DNA from: Forficula auricularia
Taxonomy: Eukaryota; Arthropoda; Insecta; Dermaptera; Forficulidae
NCBI GenBank assembly: GCA_024734495.1
Contig: JALMQS010000818.1
Span: forward strand, 86,846-150,845
Direction: 5' to 3'
DNA: 64,000 nt
Below, piece after piece: positions 9,490 to 24,400 of this stretch; position 1 is the first letter of the stretch, and each line of letters begins with the position of its first letter. The position numbers and the translations under genes were made by a program. The notes beneath the pieces were generated by a model. That model did not search any database. It was not told the origin of the DNA and worked only from the letters and a program-made list of their open reading frames with translations.

Positions 9490-12400
9490 CTATAAAATAA
9501 GTATAAATTATTATATAATATTAAAAGATAAATACATTTAAAAGTATGTTAACAATATAATAATAATGTAAAAGTATCGAAGAGTGGTTTGACATATTTT
9601 CTAAGCTAAAACATAAACTAATAGAGATATCGACATGTTTTTTTTTATATTAATTCCAGGCGGATTAACAAATAAAAAAAGCCCAATATCAAAAATAATT
9701 ATCTTCAATAGTTTTAAGGTATTTTAAATTGATTCATTTAACTATTATAATTGATTATTATAGACAGGATGATCCGCGAGTTAAATGCTTTTTTGCTGAA
9801 AAATAAAGAATTTGATTTTAGCTTCAACTGATCTGATTGAAAGAAATTTTAAATATATATGTCGCTCAGAAGCCAACTCGGTTAAGACCATGAAACAACA
9901 ATCGATAAAAATTGTTGTTTTGTAAATCCTATACCATTAGAAAACATATTCAGAAGAAATAAAAAGTAATCCAATAGAGAAAAATCGAAACAATGAATAA
10001 AACCATTTGTCCTAAAAAGAATAAACTTAATTTGTTGGATAAGAATTTACTAAAATTTAGAAATTTTTTTAAAAATGGACTTAACCGCTTTGACTATTGA
10101 ACGACTCATATAGTGTCAATCTTAAAAGTTGATATTTTTATTTGGTCTATAACTATGCTTTAGTTCTTTTGTTTTGTAGTTAATGAATTGTGTATTTTAC
10201 GCTGCTTTGTTATCCTCTATCTGTAATTGGTGAAATATTGAAGATGAGGACATTTAAGGTAGTTCTTTCACAAATACAAAAATTCAAGAAGTCTTTGAAA
10301 CTTGGAATATAAGTCATTAAAAGCATAATACACATACTGTTACAATTTAAAAAGGATTTACCACACCAAACATGAAATAATTGCAATTAAAAATGACATT
10401 TTTTACATAGGGTAGATAGGGAAAGGGTGGGGATATGATCATTATTTTATTTTTTTTCATTGAAGGATTTTCACCATCTTGATGAAAAACTAATATTTGT
10501 TAGAATAATATATTTGGAGTAACTTGAAATAAATTGAAATTATTTACCTCTTAGTTTTGATAAAAAACAAAAAAACAAACATATTTGGGCGATTATTTTT
10601 AGTGGAGGGATATAAGCACAATAGGCGGAAACGACTCCGGCAAGTATGTAGTATCCATATAGAAAATTTCGTCAGTAGTGAGTGGACAGTCTCGTTGAAA
10701 AAACACAACCTACAATTTAGTTCCGTTCACGTTTATAGAGTGGCTACGAGGCTAAAGCTTTTATGTGTGAATTGTCGCAGAAAGTATCCCCCCGAATGGA
10801 TAAATAAATACATCTACCACTGTTATGGGTTCGCTACAAATCGAGATAGGTATTGTTTTGTGCAGATCTAGTTCGGTTCGATAATAAAACACATGTCGAT
10901 ATCTCTATTAGTTTATTTTTTATCATAGAAAATATGTGAATCCACTCTTCGATACCTTTACCAATAATAATAAAAATGTCCTTATATAAATTAAGTACTC
11001 GAGGTGGTGAATATTTTAAAATTGAAAATGTTTTTCGTAGTATATAATTATATCAAATGGTATTATGTATCAGGATTGTCCCCTTTAAGTTTCCTTCACC
11101 CATATTTATATAAATAAATATATTATATCTATATCACCCGATACAGATAGATAACTTAAACTTACTGTTAGTAAGTCTGTGTGCCGAGATTTTATCTGTA
11201 GTTTTTTTTTTTCTGGCAACCTCGTTATAAACATTTTCAATGCTAAAAATTCACTTCAGGTTAAGAGAAATTTATTTTCTTTGAATATATATATATATAC
11301 CTTTTTTAACACTCGACCACAATTGTTCTTTATTTTGGAATTGCTCAAATACATATGGTAATCGAACATGTCCTGCACATATATACCAAAATAATATCCC
11401 AAATGCATATACATCAACACTACTATCGTAATGGCCAGATAAAAGTTCTGGAGCCATATGGACTGGAGTTCCTACTATACTTCCAGACATCATTGCTTCA
11501 GGAATGCAAAATCCAAGATCAGTTAATTTAGCATGATTTTCACAATCTAGCTGTAAAAATAATTATACATAAATTATATTATTTTATATAAGTTAAATTT
11601 TAACAAATTAATAATTTACCAAAACATTTTTCAATTTGATGTCTCTATGAACTAGGCCTTGAGAGTGAAGATATCGTATTCCTTCTGCAACATCTATTGC
11701 AATCTGCAAACGGACTGTCCAACTAAGTCCTGAACGAATGCCACAATAAAGATCTCGTGAAAGACGGTCCATTATAAGAAGTACTGCAGGAGAGCAGCTC
11801 CCTCGGCATATGTATGATCAATGACGGAACCAACGAACTCGAACTACATGCTTATGGTCGGGGATTGATCTATAATGAAGAAATAAATTAAGCGTGGTTA
11901 CGGCATTACTAAAAAAAATAAAACTTATATCTGCTCCTCAAAACTTTCGATTACAACCTTCTTTGAAATCATCTTTCAAATGAGTCCACCGGAAACCAAA
12001 AAGACTAAAGTAAAGGTGTGCTTCCTGAGGATCAATTTAAAATTGGATGTATTCCTTAGACGATACTTAACTTAAAGTTGAAATTGGAAAGTGAAAACTA
12101 CGCAATTTTATACCTATATTCTGACATGGTCTTAAATAAATAATAATAAAATCAATGAAAAAATTGTTTTCTGCGTTTTTGGACCGGGCTAAAACTAGAG
12201 AGCTAAAAATTTAAGCAGTTCTCTGCATAGAAACTACAAACATGTTGTCACAAGAATGAACTTTCTAAGAATTTCCGTTATTGGGTTATGGTATCAGAAT
12301 CCAGACAGAGACAAAGATACACGGGGAAAAAAAATAATTTTTCTCTACCTTTCAGACATTTTTAAGCACCATGAACAAATTTATTTTTTTCGTGAATTCA

Positions 12401-15400
12401 ATACTGGAGCTGGCCATCAGGTAGACTTAGCCATCTCCGGGAGTACACTGAGTTGAATATTATAAAATCATAAGATAAAAGAGATAGCACAATTCACAAA
12501 TTTTTACTAAAATAGTACTGATTATAAAATTAAAAAAAAACTTTAATTCAAGATAAGACAAGATGGAGCTAGGAAAATATAAAGTTTCTTTTGTTGACGT
12601 TTCAAATTAACATTTAATCTTCATCAGGACAAAAAATAGTTTTAACATGTATTTTATGTTGTTCTTGTTGTAAAATATCCATGAAATAGCAAAATATCAC
12701 AATTCATTAGATCTCTAACTCTCAAATAAAATAATACATTTTTTATTTTAGAGTCATTCCGTGCCAAATCAGCACACTTTAAATAAAAATTTTACCTCAC
12801 CACTTTAGATTTTCTTGAAATTTGGTACACTGATATGCTGTGCTAATATGAATAAAAATACAAAATTTCAAATTTTTATCTTGAATAGTTTTTTTTATAC
12901 GGCCTTGTGAAGTTTTCAAAAAATCGCAAAAAAACCACGAACAAACAATTTTGAAACTGCTCTAAAAGCTGTCTTAATTGAGTTAGAGAGGTGGGACAGG
13001 TGTCATTTTGCAGCTTTTTTAATGCTCTTTTCAGAGACATACAACATGACATAGGTTGTAATAAAAATTTTTTTTTCAAAATGTAAATCAAATTTTTGAT
13101 TTTGATTTTTTCTAAAAGTACCACTTTTAAAATTTTCAAAAAAATTCTGTAAATAGATAGTACTTTCATAAACTACTATGCAAAGTATAATGATGGGATG
13201 GTAATGGGGTCTATGTTTAAAAAAATTATTACTGACTCTTGTTTTTCATAAATACCCAGTTTTGACCAAATAATAATGATTTTAATGTAGTGAAACGACA
13301 TTTTATGAAAAATCACTTTGTGTATATTAAACTATGGTTATGAAATAAACACTCTGTGCTAATTAAATAACTGTTTAATAATAAATTCATGAAACATATA
13401 TTTCTTAGGCTATATTTAAATGGCGGTTTCGGGCAAAATTGCTAGGGCTGTATAACAAAATGACATTATAAAAATCTACAATTCAAGTTGAACATATTGT
13501 TTTGTTGTTTGGTGAATACATGAATAATTATTTCATTAGGTCAGCTTTACAATAGTTAGCAGATTTTATAACAAGACTATATATTTATGAGTGATATTGA
13601 AGGGTGAGATTTATTTTAACTTCATTAAAAATTTACACAGAACTAAAAATATTAATTGTAAACCAATAAGAAATAAATTAGCTATTAAAACACACACAAA
13701 ACACAGAAGTTTAAAGTATCAATTGTTTTATGTAAGGTATAACAACTATTTTACATTATGGAATTGATAACTTAAGACATTACTAACATTTAAAACACTA
13801 CTTGTCAGCAAGGACTCTAGTCACTGAATGAATGACTTGTGGAGACAGCCTGGCTTTTGGCACACTGGTATTTGTTTTAACTTGCTCACAACCACAGACA
13901 GGTTCCAACTTGCTAGACCTGCAGAGACTGGATCAAGTGAATGCAAGGGAAATTTCTATTTCAGATAACCTGTGCTTATCAAACTATTTAGCCTACAACA
14001 ATATTTATTGTAAATTAACTAACTTTTCATGACATAGCATAAATTGATTTAATTTTATTTAAAATGTTGGTATTTTATTTGTCTTAGTTTTTACTAATAC
14101 TTTTATAAGACTAATTTAAAGTACAATCCATTCATATTTTTCATGAAAGCATTTATAGGACTATTATTAATCTCTACTATTAAACAGTTATTTAATTAAC
14201 ACAGAGTGTTTATTTAATAAACATAGTTTAATATACACAAAGTGATTTTTCATAAAATGTCGTTTCACTACATTAAAATCATTATTATTTGGTCAAAACT
14301 GGGTATTTATGAAAAACAAGAGTCAGTAATAATTTTTTTAAACATAGACCCCATTACCATCCCATCATTATACTTTACATAGTAGTTTATGAAAGTACTA
14401 ATCTATTTACAGAAATTTTTTTGAAAATTTTAAAAGTGGTACTTTTTAGAAAAAAATCAAAATCAATGTCCCATTAATCTGCATCAGTCTATTTAAGGGA
14501 GGAATCAAAAAATACACCTAGATTAGCAGCAGACCTAGAGTACTCAATCACAAGTCTATCGACCTCCACTCGAGGGGAATCAGCCTGAAGTAATCTTTTA
14601 AGTGGGGCCAGCAATAAGGAGTGTCTTAGTCTTCCCAGGATTAATACTCAATTTATAATCGAAAAGTCGAAAATATAATAAAAAAATTTCATTTTACTGG
14701 CTGCCTCTCCTCTTCAGAGCCGAGCCGACTGTATATGGCGAATGTATGCAGAAACACACGGGTGACCAAGTCAAAGGGCGGCAAATCAGCTAGACTTACT
14801 TGTCTCTAGAGCTAGAGTCCAACTGAGAGATTCTCAATCTTTTTGAAGCTGCCCCCCCCCCCCTAAAGAGCGGAAATTTTATGAAAATCCTGTAATTTAG
14901 GGTATGGGAAGGCAGATGGGTTACCTCGTCACCCCCTCCATCACCTGTCCGCAAGAACAGATGGGCAATTTTATTTATTATAAGTACCTACCTATGTATT
15001 AATTTTTAGTTAGAAGGTGTAAGGGGTGATAATTTTTTTGTGTTAAATTTTAGTTACAATTTTAGAAGGGGACGCAAAATTATAGTATGACTTGGCACGG
15101 CCCTGCTCCTCTTATTTTAACCTAATAATAATACAGCCACGAGTCCAATTTATTTTAAAAACTTTCTCTTTTTAAAATCAGCAGGCTTACAAGAAAAGTC
15201 TAAATTATTAAGTTTCCTAATATTTCCTATATTGAGAATTTACTGTTCGTTATTTCTAAATTTCTTTACCTTGTGTAATAAAACTCCATTGCAAGATCAT
15301 TCCAATGTTTATCATCAGGAGGAACAACAGATTTTACAGCACATGGGCCATGACCGGCCCACGGATCACATGCGAAAACAACTCCATATTGACCTCGGCC

Positions 15401-18400
15401 TATTTCTTTGTTTTGTTTCGGCATACCTAAAAGATGAAATAAAGTAATTTCAATAATTAATATTCGTAAATGAAACATTATAATTAGGCTTAGATAATAA
15501 GAACTTTTATTTGGAAAACACTAGAGACTATCTTTTTACTAAATTCAAGTTGTTTTGGATATTTGTATTACATTTCAGAAGGGTTGTTGTATTCCCCTCC
15601 TTGAGAAATTAACTCAAGTGTCAAAAAGCAATTCGGACCAATGAGTGCCCTTTGAGCTGAAACTAATCTGATATACCATATATATTATATATATATATAA
15701 TAGCCTAGATTAATTTGCAGCAACGCAAACCTAACGCAGCCGACAGGGGCCCTGATGCCGTCGGCATATTTGCGGCAAATTTGAAATATAATTGTAATTT
15801 GAACTCGAATTTTGAAGTGAAAGACTCAATTGATTTTAAATGAAGAAACATTAAATATTTTCTAGAAAGAATTTAATTTTAAAGACAGAATCTAAGATAT
15901 TAATAGAAATATTATTAAATTGCGATATCAGAGGGGATTCATCCCCCAGGAGTCGAACCTGAGAACCAACTTGCTTTCCGGGCAGCTGGCTCACACCCTC
16001 GAGACAAAAAACTCCCTCTGAATCGCAATATTTGATGTAAGCATAGAAATCTTTCACTCCATTAATATATAACGGAAATTAAAAAATTTAGCTTAAAATG
16101 AAAAAAAGTTTTTCATTCAAGTCCTGCTATTTTAATATAAAAGTAAAGATTTGAGCATCTTATTTTTGAAAAGAGTTGGAATGTTTTTCAAAAATGAGCT
16201 CGGGTTCAGATTATCAAATCAATTTTAAACTAGAAAGAATTTAATTTTAAGGACAGAATCTAAGATATTAATAGAAATATTATTAAATTGCGATATCAGA
16301 GGGGATTCATCCCCCAGGAGTCGAACCTGAGAACCAACTTGCTTTCCGGGCAACTGGCTCACATCCTCGAGACAAAAGCTCAGGCTCAGGCTCCAGCTGC
16401 CCGGAAAGCAAGTTGGTTCTCAGGTTCGACTCCTGGGGGGATGAATCCCCTCTGATATCGCAAAATAAATATACGAGTAATTACGAGTATGTTACCTAAT
16501 GGTGGGGGGAGGGTACTTAAAATATTTTAGAATTTTAAGGAGGCCGCGACTAATAAAAGGTTAAGAACCAATGATTTAGAGGATGCGCTTATTTTTGATC
16601 CACTGATTTGCACCGCTTTCCTCCAGCTCAATTTTCTGAGGCGCTCTTTAAGTCTAGACTCAGAGCTGTTAAGGAATCTGCCAGGATTTGTGCTATTTGC
16701 AAAATTTATTTTGGTTACAGATTCTAAGCTTGTTTGTTTATTTGAATAGTCTAGTTTCATTTTTTGTTAGAGTTTCCCAATAAAAAGAGTGCCTGTCTCT
16801 GTCTCTGCTTTGGAAAGTTTTTCCCAAACGTTTGCTCTTTTGTTCCTATCGGATTGGGTTTGTTCCAATCCCGTAGAAAGTTTAAGGTTCAATTCACAAG
16901 AGGATGAATACAAACTTTCTGACGTGTAATAAAAATTATCCATAACAGCTCTGATTCGGTAGAAGACACCCTCGTGATTTTCTAGAAAAAATCTAATTCT
17001 AGTACTATCGACAAAAAACAAAAATTATAACAATTTTTATCTTCGAGATTTTTAGACAGGTTATTAATTGGAAAGTTTTTTCGGATTTTAACCCATGTAA
17101 ATAAATTTAATTAAAATTTCAAATACATAATGATTTAACGCCATTTTGAAGTGTTTTTCACGTGTTTATATATTAATCAAGATATAAAAGAAGCCATACC
17201 ATGCAAATCTATACAGAAATGCTCAGGTTTAATTACTATGATGACTAGTACTCCTCATAGTAGCCATCAAGGCTAGAAAACCATTATAGCATATAGTTTA
17301 AAAAGATTAATTTTTAATAAAATAAATTAGAAATAATGAAAAAATTGTCTTACAGATATTCGGGTCATACGGGAATCGACCAAATGAGTCACCGGTCAAC
17401 CACAAACCGATCTCAGAAGTCTATACAGTGTGATTCATAAGTCCCTCCAGGGTTTCGGAAGTCGAGGGAACCATGCCAGACTCAGTAAGTGCTCAATCAG
17501 TGGATAGAGGATCTCTCCAAGTTTTATTCATTATTTTTTAGAACCCTACTTTTTGTCAGAATAAACTCCATGGTGTACATGTAGATTTAGTAGCTAGAGG
17601 GGAATTCATAACGAAAATATAGCACTGGACAAAAGAAAGCTTTCTGAGAGATAGAATTAACGAAATCCGAATCGGTTGTGACAGTCATAGCCCCCGCAAA
17701 AAATTTTGGGGCCCAAAATCTGAAGCGGGGCCCTTATTATGGAATAATTAAAAAAATGCGACTGCCTGGTCCGGGTCCGGGACCCACGGGTGCACCTGGA
17801 CCCCTCTTGCGGGGGCTATGGTGATACAATTCGTACGTAGTAAATCAAGTTTCAGGAGGATGATTATCTGTGTACCGCAAAAAGAACAGAAAGCTGCAGT
17901 AAACATCATGTGACGTTATGACTGCTCTCCAGGGGCTGAATCTACAATTACATCAGGAGTTTATTTATTTTATTCTTTATAGCTGTAGTTTTATTAATTT
18001 AGCAAGGGTTTAAATAAGAGACGTGCAACTTTTATTAATTAATTTTTTATTTATGAACTCCCGCTAACATTTCGGCTATTGGTTGTAGGCATCTTCATCA
18101 GGAGTTTATTATTAATGAAATTTTGAGAGATTCTGTATCCATTGATTGAGCACTTCCGCTGTGCCCGCTACGGATGCTGTTCCATCGGCCTCTGGGAGGG
18201 ACTAAAAGTCACCCTGTATGAAGTTGACATTTGTATTTCAAATTTTGTTTATTTCTTTCATTATTTCATTATTTTTGGTGTTATGCTGCACTTGCTTATA
18301 AAGTGCTATACGAGGTAAGGAGGTTAAAATTATAAGATTTTTAATTATCCTGAGAAAATCAGATCCTAAATTTGTAATTATTGAAATTTACCTAAATCTA

Positions 18401-21400
18401 TATTGGCTGGTTGAATTGAACTTTAGTAAAATGTAAAATTAAAATAAAATAAAATTAAAGTTAATTTTATTATAAATAACTTACCATGTTGAACAACATC
18501 ACCTAATGAAGTGATTTCCAACGTTAAGCGTGCTAATCTAGGAGCATGGAGTTTTCTGATTGTGATGCGATGTTCTTCAGTTTGTTCTAAACGATTTGAA
18601 TAATGATCTTCTAATGAACGCATTGCTGATTGGAAAGAGTCATGAGAAGTTTTGACTCGTTCTCGAAACTAAAAGATAAAAAAACATTAGATTATATAAT
18701 ATATAGAATTAAAAAATAGCAAGTTTTGAAGTTTTTAGGAAAAAATGTTATATTGAAATTAAAGGCTTAATGAGGGGTGGGCAGGCCCGTGCCTGGCGGG
18801 TGTGCAACAGGTGCGTCGCACGCAGACGGCCAAAATAAAAGGCGGCCAAATCGCCAGGGAATTTATAACAATTTTTTTAAAAAGGTCTATAAAAATCTAA
18901 CTTTTGTTACAGTGAATGAATTTATATGGTCGTGACGGGATTTTGTTTTTATACTATAAATTGCAATGAGTAACCAAAAAAATTTTTGTGCTTTTGATTT
19001 TTTCATTATTTAATCAAAAAACTATTATATAATAAAACTATAAAAATTAATATTTGAGCATATAATTTTATTTTAAATAATATTTTTTATATGTATAAGT
19101 ACGTTGAATTTTTCCTAAATAGACATAGAAGAACATCTTTCCCCAATATTACTACCCTAAGTTTTCCCCCAAATCTGAATTGTGGGCGCCTCAAAATGAG
19201 CAAATTTCGGGGTTTTTTTCAGTTTTTCTTGAATAACTCTAAAACGGCTTATCAAATCAAAAAGATATATCTATAAGATAAATTAAAGCTCTTTGATTCC
19301 GAGTAAAATGATAACAAATTCAAAGTTTCATCTTAATTGGATAATGGTAACCCGTGCCGCAAAATGAGGTTGAAGTTTTGAAAAACTGCAATTTTTGCAA
19401 AAAAATCGCAGTATTTCCTTCATAAAATGAAAACCATCACTCATCCTAGAAACTTAATTCCTGTCTTGAACGTTTATTTGGACCACTTTTTTTTTATAAA
19501 ACTCTTAGATATATAGATATCCAGCATTTTCCATGACACTTTTGAGGATTCGGATCATATCCTGTCATGGAAAATGCTGGTTTTATCAAAAAAGTGGTTC
19601 AAGTCAATAAAATTTTCTAGAGAATGAGACAGGAATCAAGTTTCTAGGATGAGTGGTTTTCATTTTATGAAGGAAAAACTGCGATTTTTTGCAAAAAAAT
19701 TGCAGTTTTTCAAAACTTCAACCTCATTGCGGCACGGGTTACCATTATCCAATTAAAATGAAACTTTGAAATTGTTATCATTTTACGCGTAATTTAAAGA
19801 GCTTTAATTTATCTAATGGATATCTTTTTGATTTGGTAAGCCGTTTTAGAGTTATTTATATGATGTTATCTTGGAGGCGGCCATACACACTTGCACGCAG
19901 GCGGCCTTATACTCAGGCATGGGTCTGGGGGTGGGGGGATATAAAACAAATATGCTTAAGGGGGAAATTACGTAATTAAATGTGATTTAAAACACACGAG
20001 TTCATTTTGAAATAATAAAATATCTTAAATTCACCTGAGAACATATACTCTTAGCTAATCGAGCTGAACTTAAGGAATCAAGCAAGTCTCTAGCAACTTT
20101 TTTTCTCCAATCTGCATCCAAATTGGGTGTTGATGTCCATGGTAATAAAAAACCTATAAAGACTTTGCGAATACGTTCAAGTATTTCGTAAAAAATGAAT
20201 GAAGATCCTGATGGCGATAGTTCAATATTATAAGCCGCTGTCAATATCTAAAATCAACAATTTTAATTTAATTATTTTATTGCCACTTTGTAGTTATAGT
20301 TTATTTTAAAATAAATGTATATGAGGCAATTATCACCATATTGACTAGACTTATTAAAAAAATTAAGGTGCAATCTGTCTTGAGTATTGATAAATATAAT
20401 ATTTTATTGTTAACTCTGTTGTTTGTTATTATGATGTGTGTAAGATGATGTATGATGAACATAGTGGCAGAACTAGACATAGATCAATTGTCCTGCCAAA
20501 GATTAATAAGTCAATTACCCAAAAAATGCCTATTTTGTGGCAATTAAATATTTTAATAAACTCCCAAATGATCTAAAAAATCTGTCGTGTGACAAGAAAG
20601 TATTGAAGAAAAAATTGGTTAAATGGATCGGATCGCTGTGATTCACCCTGTGATATGTATGTAAATGTGTAATGTGAACTAATGGTTAGGAATGTACACC
20701 ATATTTCATTTATTGTAATTGTTTGTAAAATTAAATAATTATTAATTTTAATCCGGTCCTATGTACAGTTGACTTGTCAACTCTATAGGACACGACATAT
20801 TGTATGTTGTGTATTTTCTAGACAAATAAATAAATAAATAAATTATCGACTAAAAGCTAGTTTCCACATAGACGACCGTGTTCCAACATTCTCGTGTCCC
20901 TATTATGTTTTATCCCAAATCCTGGCTTTTAGGATGGCCAAAAAAGTATAAAAGATGTTGGTAATAACTAATAAGGGACTCTTACGCCAAAAAATGATGT
21001 ATTTAAATTTCGATTAATGAGAAGCATAGTGATGGCCCCAACCGAAACTGGAAAGGACAACATCAACAAAGTTTCCACATATCGGGCTGTGCCGTTTGTT
21101 GTCATCTGTCTTCCACACTAATTTGTTTGCAGTTATTTCAACACATCAAAGACAAGAGAATGTGGTAGCCTTATTTTGTAACAAAAACATTAAACATTCA
21201 TGTTGAACAGATTGCTTCCGGAAATAGTCGGAATGATAAGAGCCCTAGGGTGGTCATGAATTTCTCTTAAAGGGTTGAAGACATAATGCAAGGGACCTGG
21301 TCGGAAGCACAATGGGTCTAATAGAAATGAAAAATCTGCTCTCTTTGGAAAATAAATGGAACATGTTATGTTTAGATCCAAGACCAGAAGAAATAATCGG

Positions 21401-24400
21401 TGGACGCGAACGGTGCCAATGTGGAAACTAACTAAGGTTAATTTTTATTAACCAGTTGCATCCAGGAGCTTGCGGCCCTGATGCACCTGGCACCTGCGAG
21501 TGAAATTATCAAAATATCTTCTGGTTGGAGAAGGTAATATGTCAAAGTGCTTTTCTTGCTTTCTCGCTGCTGTTCAGGTTAATTTCTCTCCAAATGTATA
21601 CCACTCGACACCTTGAGGGGATTATATATAAGAATGATGATTAATAATTAATAATATTTACTTGTTTGACTGCATCACTTGCCAATAAACTTCCATCTTG
21701 TTCATGACAATTTTTTTCTAAGCTTTCTAAACATCTTTGTAATGTGCCAACATAAGTATCTTTTAAACAGTCAAGCGATTTAATAAGATGTCCAGCTACC
21801 GATCTACTCAATCTTTTTAGTAATAATTGTTGAATCTCATCGGTAGCTTCTTTGACAGCATGAGTACAATCTTCATTGCTCAGAGCAATCCCTAGAAATC
21901 ATTTTAGGTCATTATTAAAAAATATAAAAATTATATTACATATCATATAATATACTGTAGAAAGTATGATGCTGTAATTCTAGTGAAGGTTACCCGTATA
22001 AATTACAAACAGTAGACCAGCAAGAACTGTAATTTTAAATCAATAATTTTTTTTTTAAATGTTCATGTTAATTGGTATCAATGTAATTAATAAGTGAACA
22101 TGGGAATCATGTGTAGAAAAAAACGCCAAATGACCAACTACGAAGATCTGCAATAACACGGGTTGGATTTAAGGTCATCGATGGTTTTTGGATTCTTGAC
22201 TGCCAAGTGATATTTCCAATACGAGAAATGATACAGTCGCAAAACTTTTCTTGCAATAAAGCCATTGTTCCAACAGCAGTAGTATGAAGAGTAGCCCAAT
22301 CCTGCTGCATGTTTTCTAAGTCCAAATAGTTCAATTGATATCAAAAAAAAGTTTGAATCATGTTAAAATATCCAACTGCTTGACAATGTTCACTTTTAAA
22401 GAAATATCTTCTAATGCCATTTGGCAGATTTAATTTTCCACACATAATTCCTATATGCACTAATTACATTAACACCAATAAACATGAAAACATTTTAAAA
22501 AACTTGTTTTTTATTTGATTTAAAATTGCAGTTGTTGTTACGTCACCCTTTATTTAATAAATTTTATTATCTTTATTAGAATAGTGTTGGCATAGATATT
22601 TTAAGTAGCAGTTTGTCTAGTAAATAAATAAAGATATAATAAAGTATAAAGATATGATAGAAAGTTGAATTGGAAGATTTTTCGGGTTAAAACCCCCAGC
22701 AATATGACCACCAAAGCTTTAGAAAAAGTCGTAAGTAATTTATTATCTTTTTTATATAATGGATGCTTTGTTAGAAAGAAAGTCTTTTAAGATATTAATT
22801 GACTTTTTTACCCAATACGTGACCAAAGGCATAGAATCTCACGTTTTAAGTGCTAAAATGATCATGTCATGTATTAAAAATATTTAATTATATAAATGAT
22901 AGTATTATTTAAAAAGCGTGTAAAAAGAAAAATATTTTACAATTTGTTATTGCGAGAGAGAATCTAGTGAAGTTGTTTATTGTTTAATTCAAATAAATTC
23001 AAACAAGTGTAGTTAATAAATTAAAAAACGCACCATTATAACGATATTCAGCAGCATTTTCTACAAGATCATCTTTCATTTCTCTTAATATGGTTTCTAT
23101 TAAATGCTGAATTTCTTCTTGTTTTTCATTGGCCAGAGACATTAGATTTTTATATAATTCTGCTTCTTTATTTTGAGCATATTCAATTCTTTTTGGAGTG
23201 ATTTGTATTTCCCTTGCCATTTCATACGCGGATAATATGAACTTTCTAAGGCATTCACTTATTAACTGTAAAACATTCAGAGAAAAAACTATTTAATAAT
23301 CGATTTATTACCCGACAAAAGATTTTATTAGAATTCATCAAACAATAAAAAAATAAATAAAAATAAAAGTATTTTAATTTCTACTACAAATGGTAAAGGT
23401 ATTATCGAAAAGAAGCCCCCAACTCATTCTCTATGATATAAAATAAACTAATAGAGATATCGATGTACTTTTTTTGAATAATAGTAGTCTCAGCGAATTA
23501 ACTAAAAAAATAGCCCAATAATTATTTTTACAATTTTTGGGCAACGGTATCGAAGAAGTGGTTAATTTCATTTGCTTAATTTTGGTAACGCGCGAGAACC
23601 GTTCGAGTCTGGTTCTTCAATTTCGGTTCGAGATCAGAAAAAAATGGGCTTATTTTTTATTGTAGAAAATAGATAGAGCCAATCTTCGATACTTTTACCC
23701 TATAAATGAATACATTATACAAACGAAAAATTTTTCTCGTTAAACCATGCATATTTTTGAAATTATCAATCTAACCACCAAGAAATTCGTGAGAAATTTC
23801 GAGGGATTAAACATTTCAAATGAGCCTCTGAGATTAATCCCTCTAGAAACAAAAAAGGGATCCCATCACCAAAACTAGACTAAGAATAAATAAATTAATA
23901 AAACACCTCATTCATCATTGTTGTTGCCTAAGAAGATAAACTTTGAGACTCTCTTCAATAAAATTAATAATTTCTTCTAAATTAATGAGATTTTCAGGAA
24001 ATAACTTGTGTGTAAATAAGAATCAAAAAGAATCTTGTTTAAATACTTGTTCAATGTTATTAGAAGAACCAGCTTCGTCCAAATTAAGATATTCTGGAAA
24101 GATATTAATTAAGATGAGTTAAAAATATAAATAGATTGAATATATTTAGTGGTCAGGTTCTGATTTGGAAGATTTTTTTGGAACTACAATTTACACAGTT
24201 ATATAAAAAAAAATTAAAATTTTTTATAGAAAATCAAGAGCGGTTGTCATCTAATAAATCAAGAGTTTTTATTAGTCACAAGAGTTGTATTCACCCGTTT
24301 GGTAAATGAAACAAAGCGATTCGGAGAGTTGGCTCGACCTCTGAGTTGCAGTAGCCACATCTGACATTTAGCAAGCGTTAAATATTTTTACTGAAAGAAT

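Larger units (their letters stand above)
11870..15269. other. DSTYK intron with several repeats
   Basis: Contains a repeat at 12180-12470 related to 52140-52370, a hammerhead motif (12588-12636), a long-TIR element (12740-14470), and unassigned DNA from 14470 to 15269 with C-runs. A hAT-like right end, GGCACGGCCCTG, lies near 15095. No other gene was recognised. Confidence 0.6.

Noticed and set aside
10557..10871. 104-codon open frame on plus
   Set aside because: It lies across a nested MITE and its flank, matches no family I know, and the matching MITE at 44 kb does not keep the frame.
13832..14032. 66-codon open frame on plus as a gene
   Set aside because: It is inside a long-TIR element, short, and has no recognisable domain.
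23920..24100. Coding-like minus-strand stretch ([20 protein letters not shown]) as the missing DSTYK exon
   Set aside because: It has a TGA in frame, is longer than needed and does not resemble the expected DSTYK segment.
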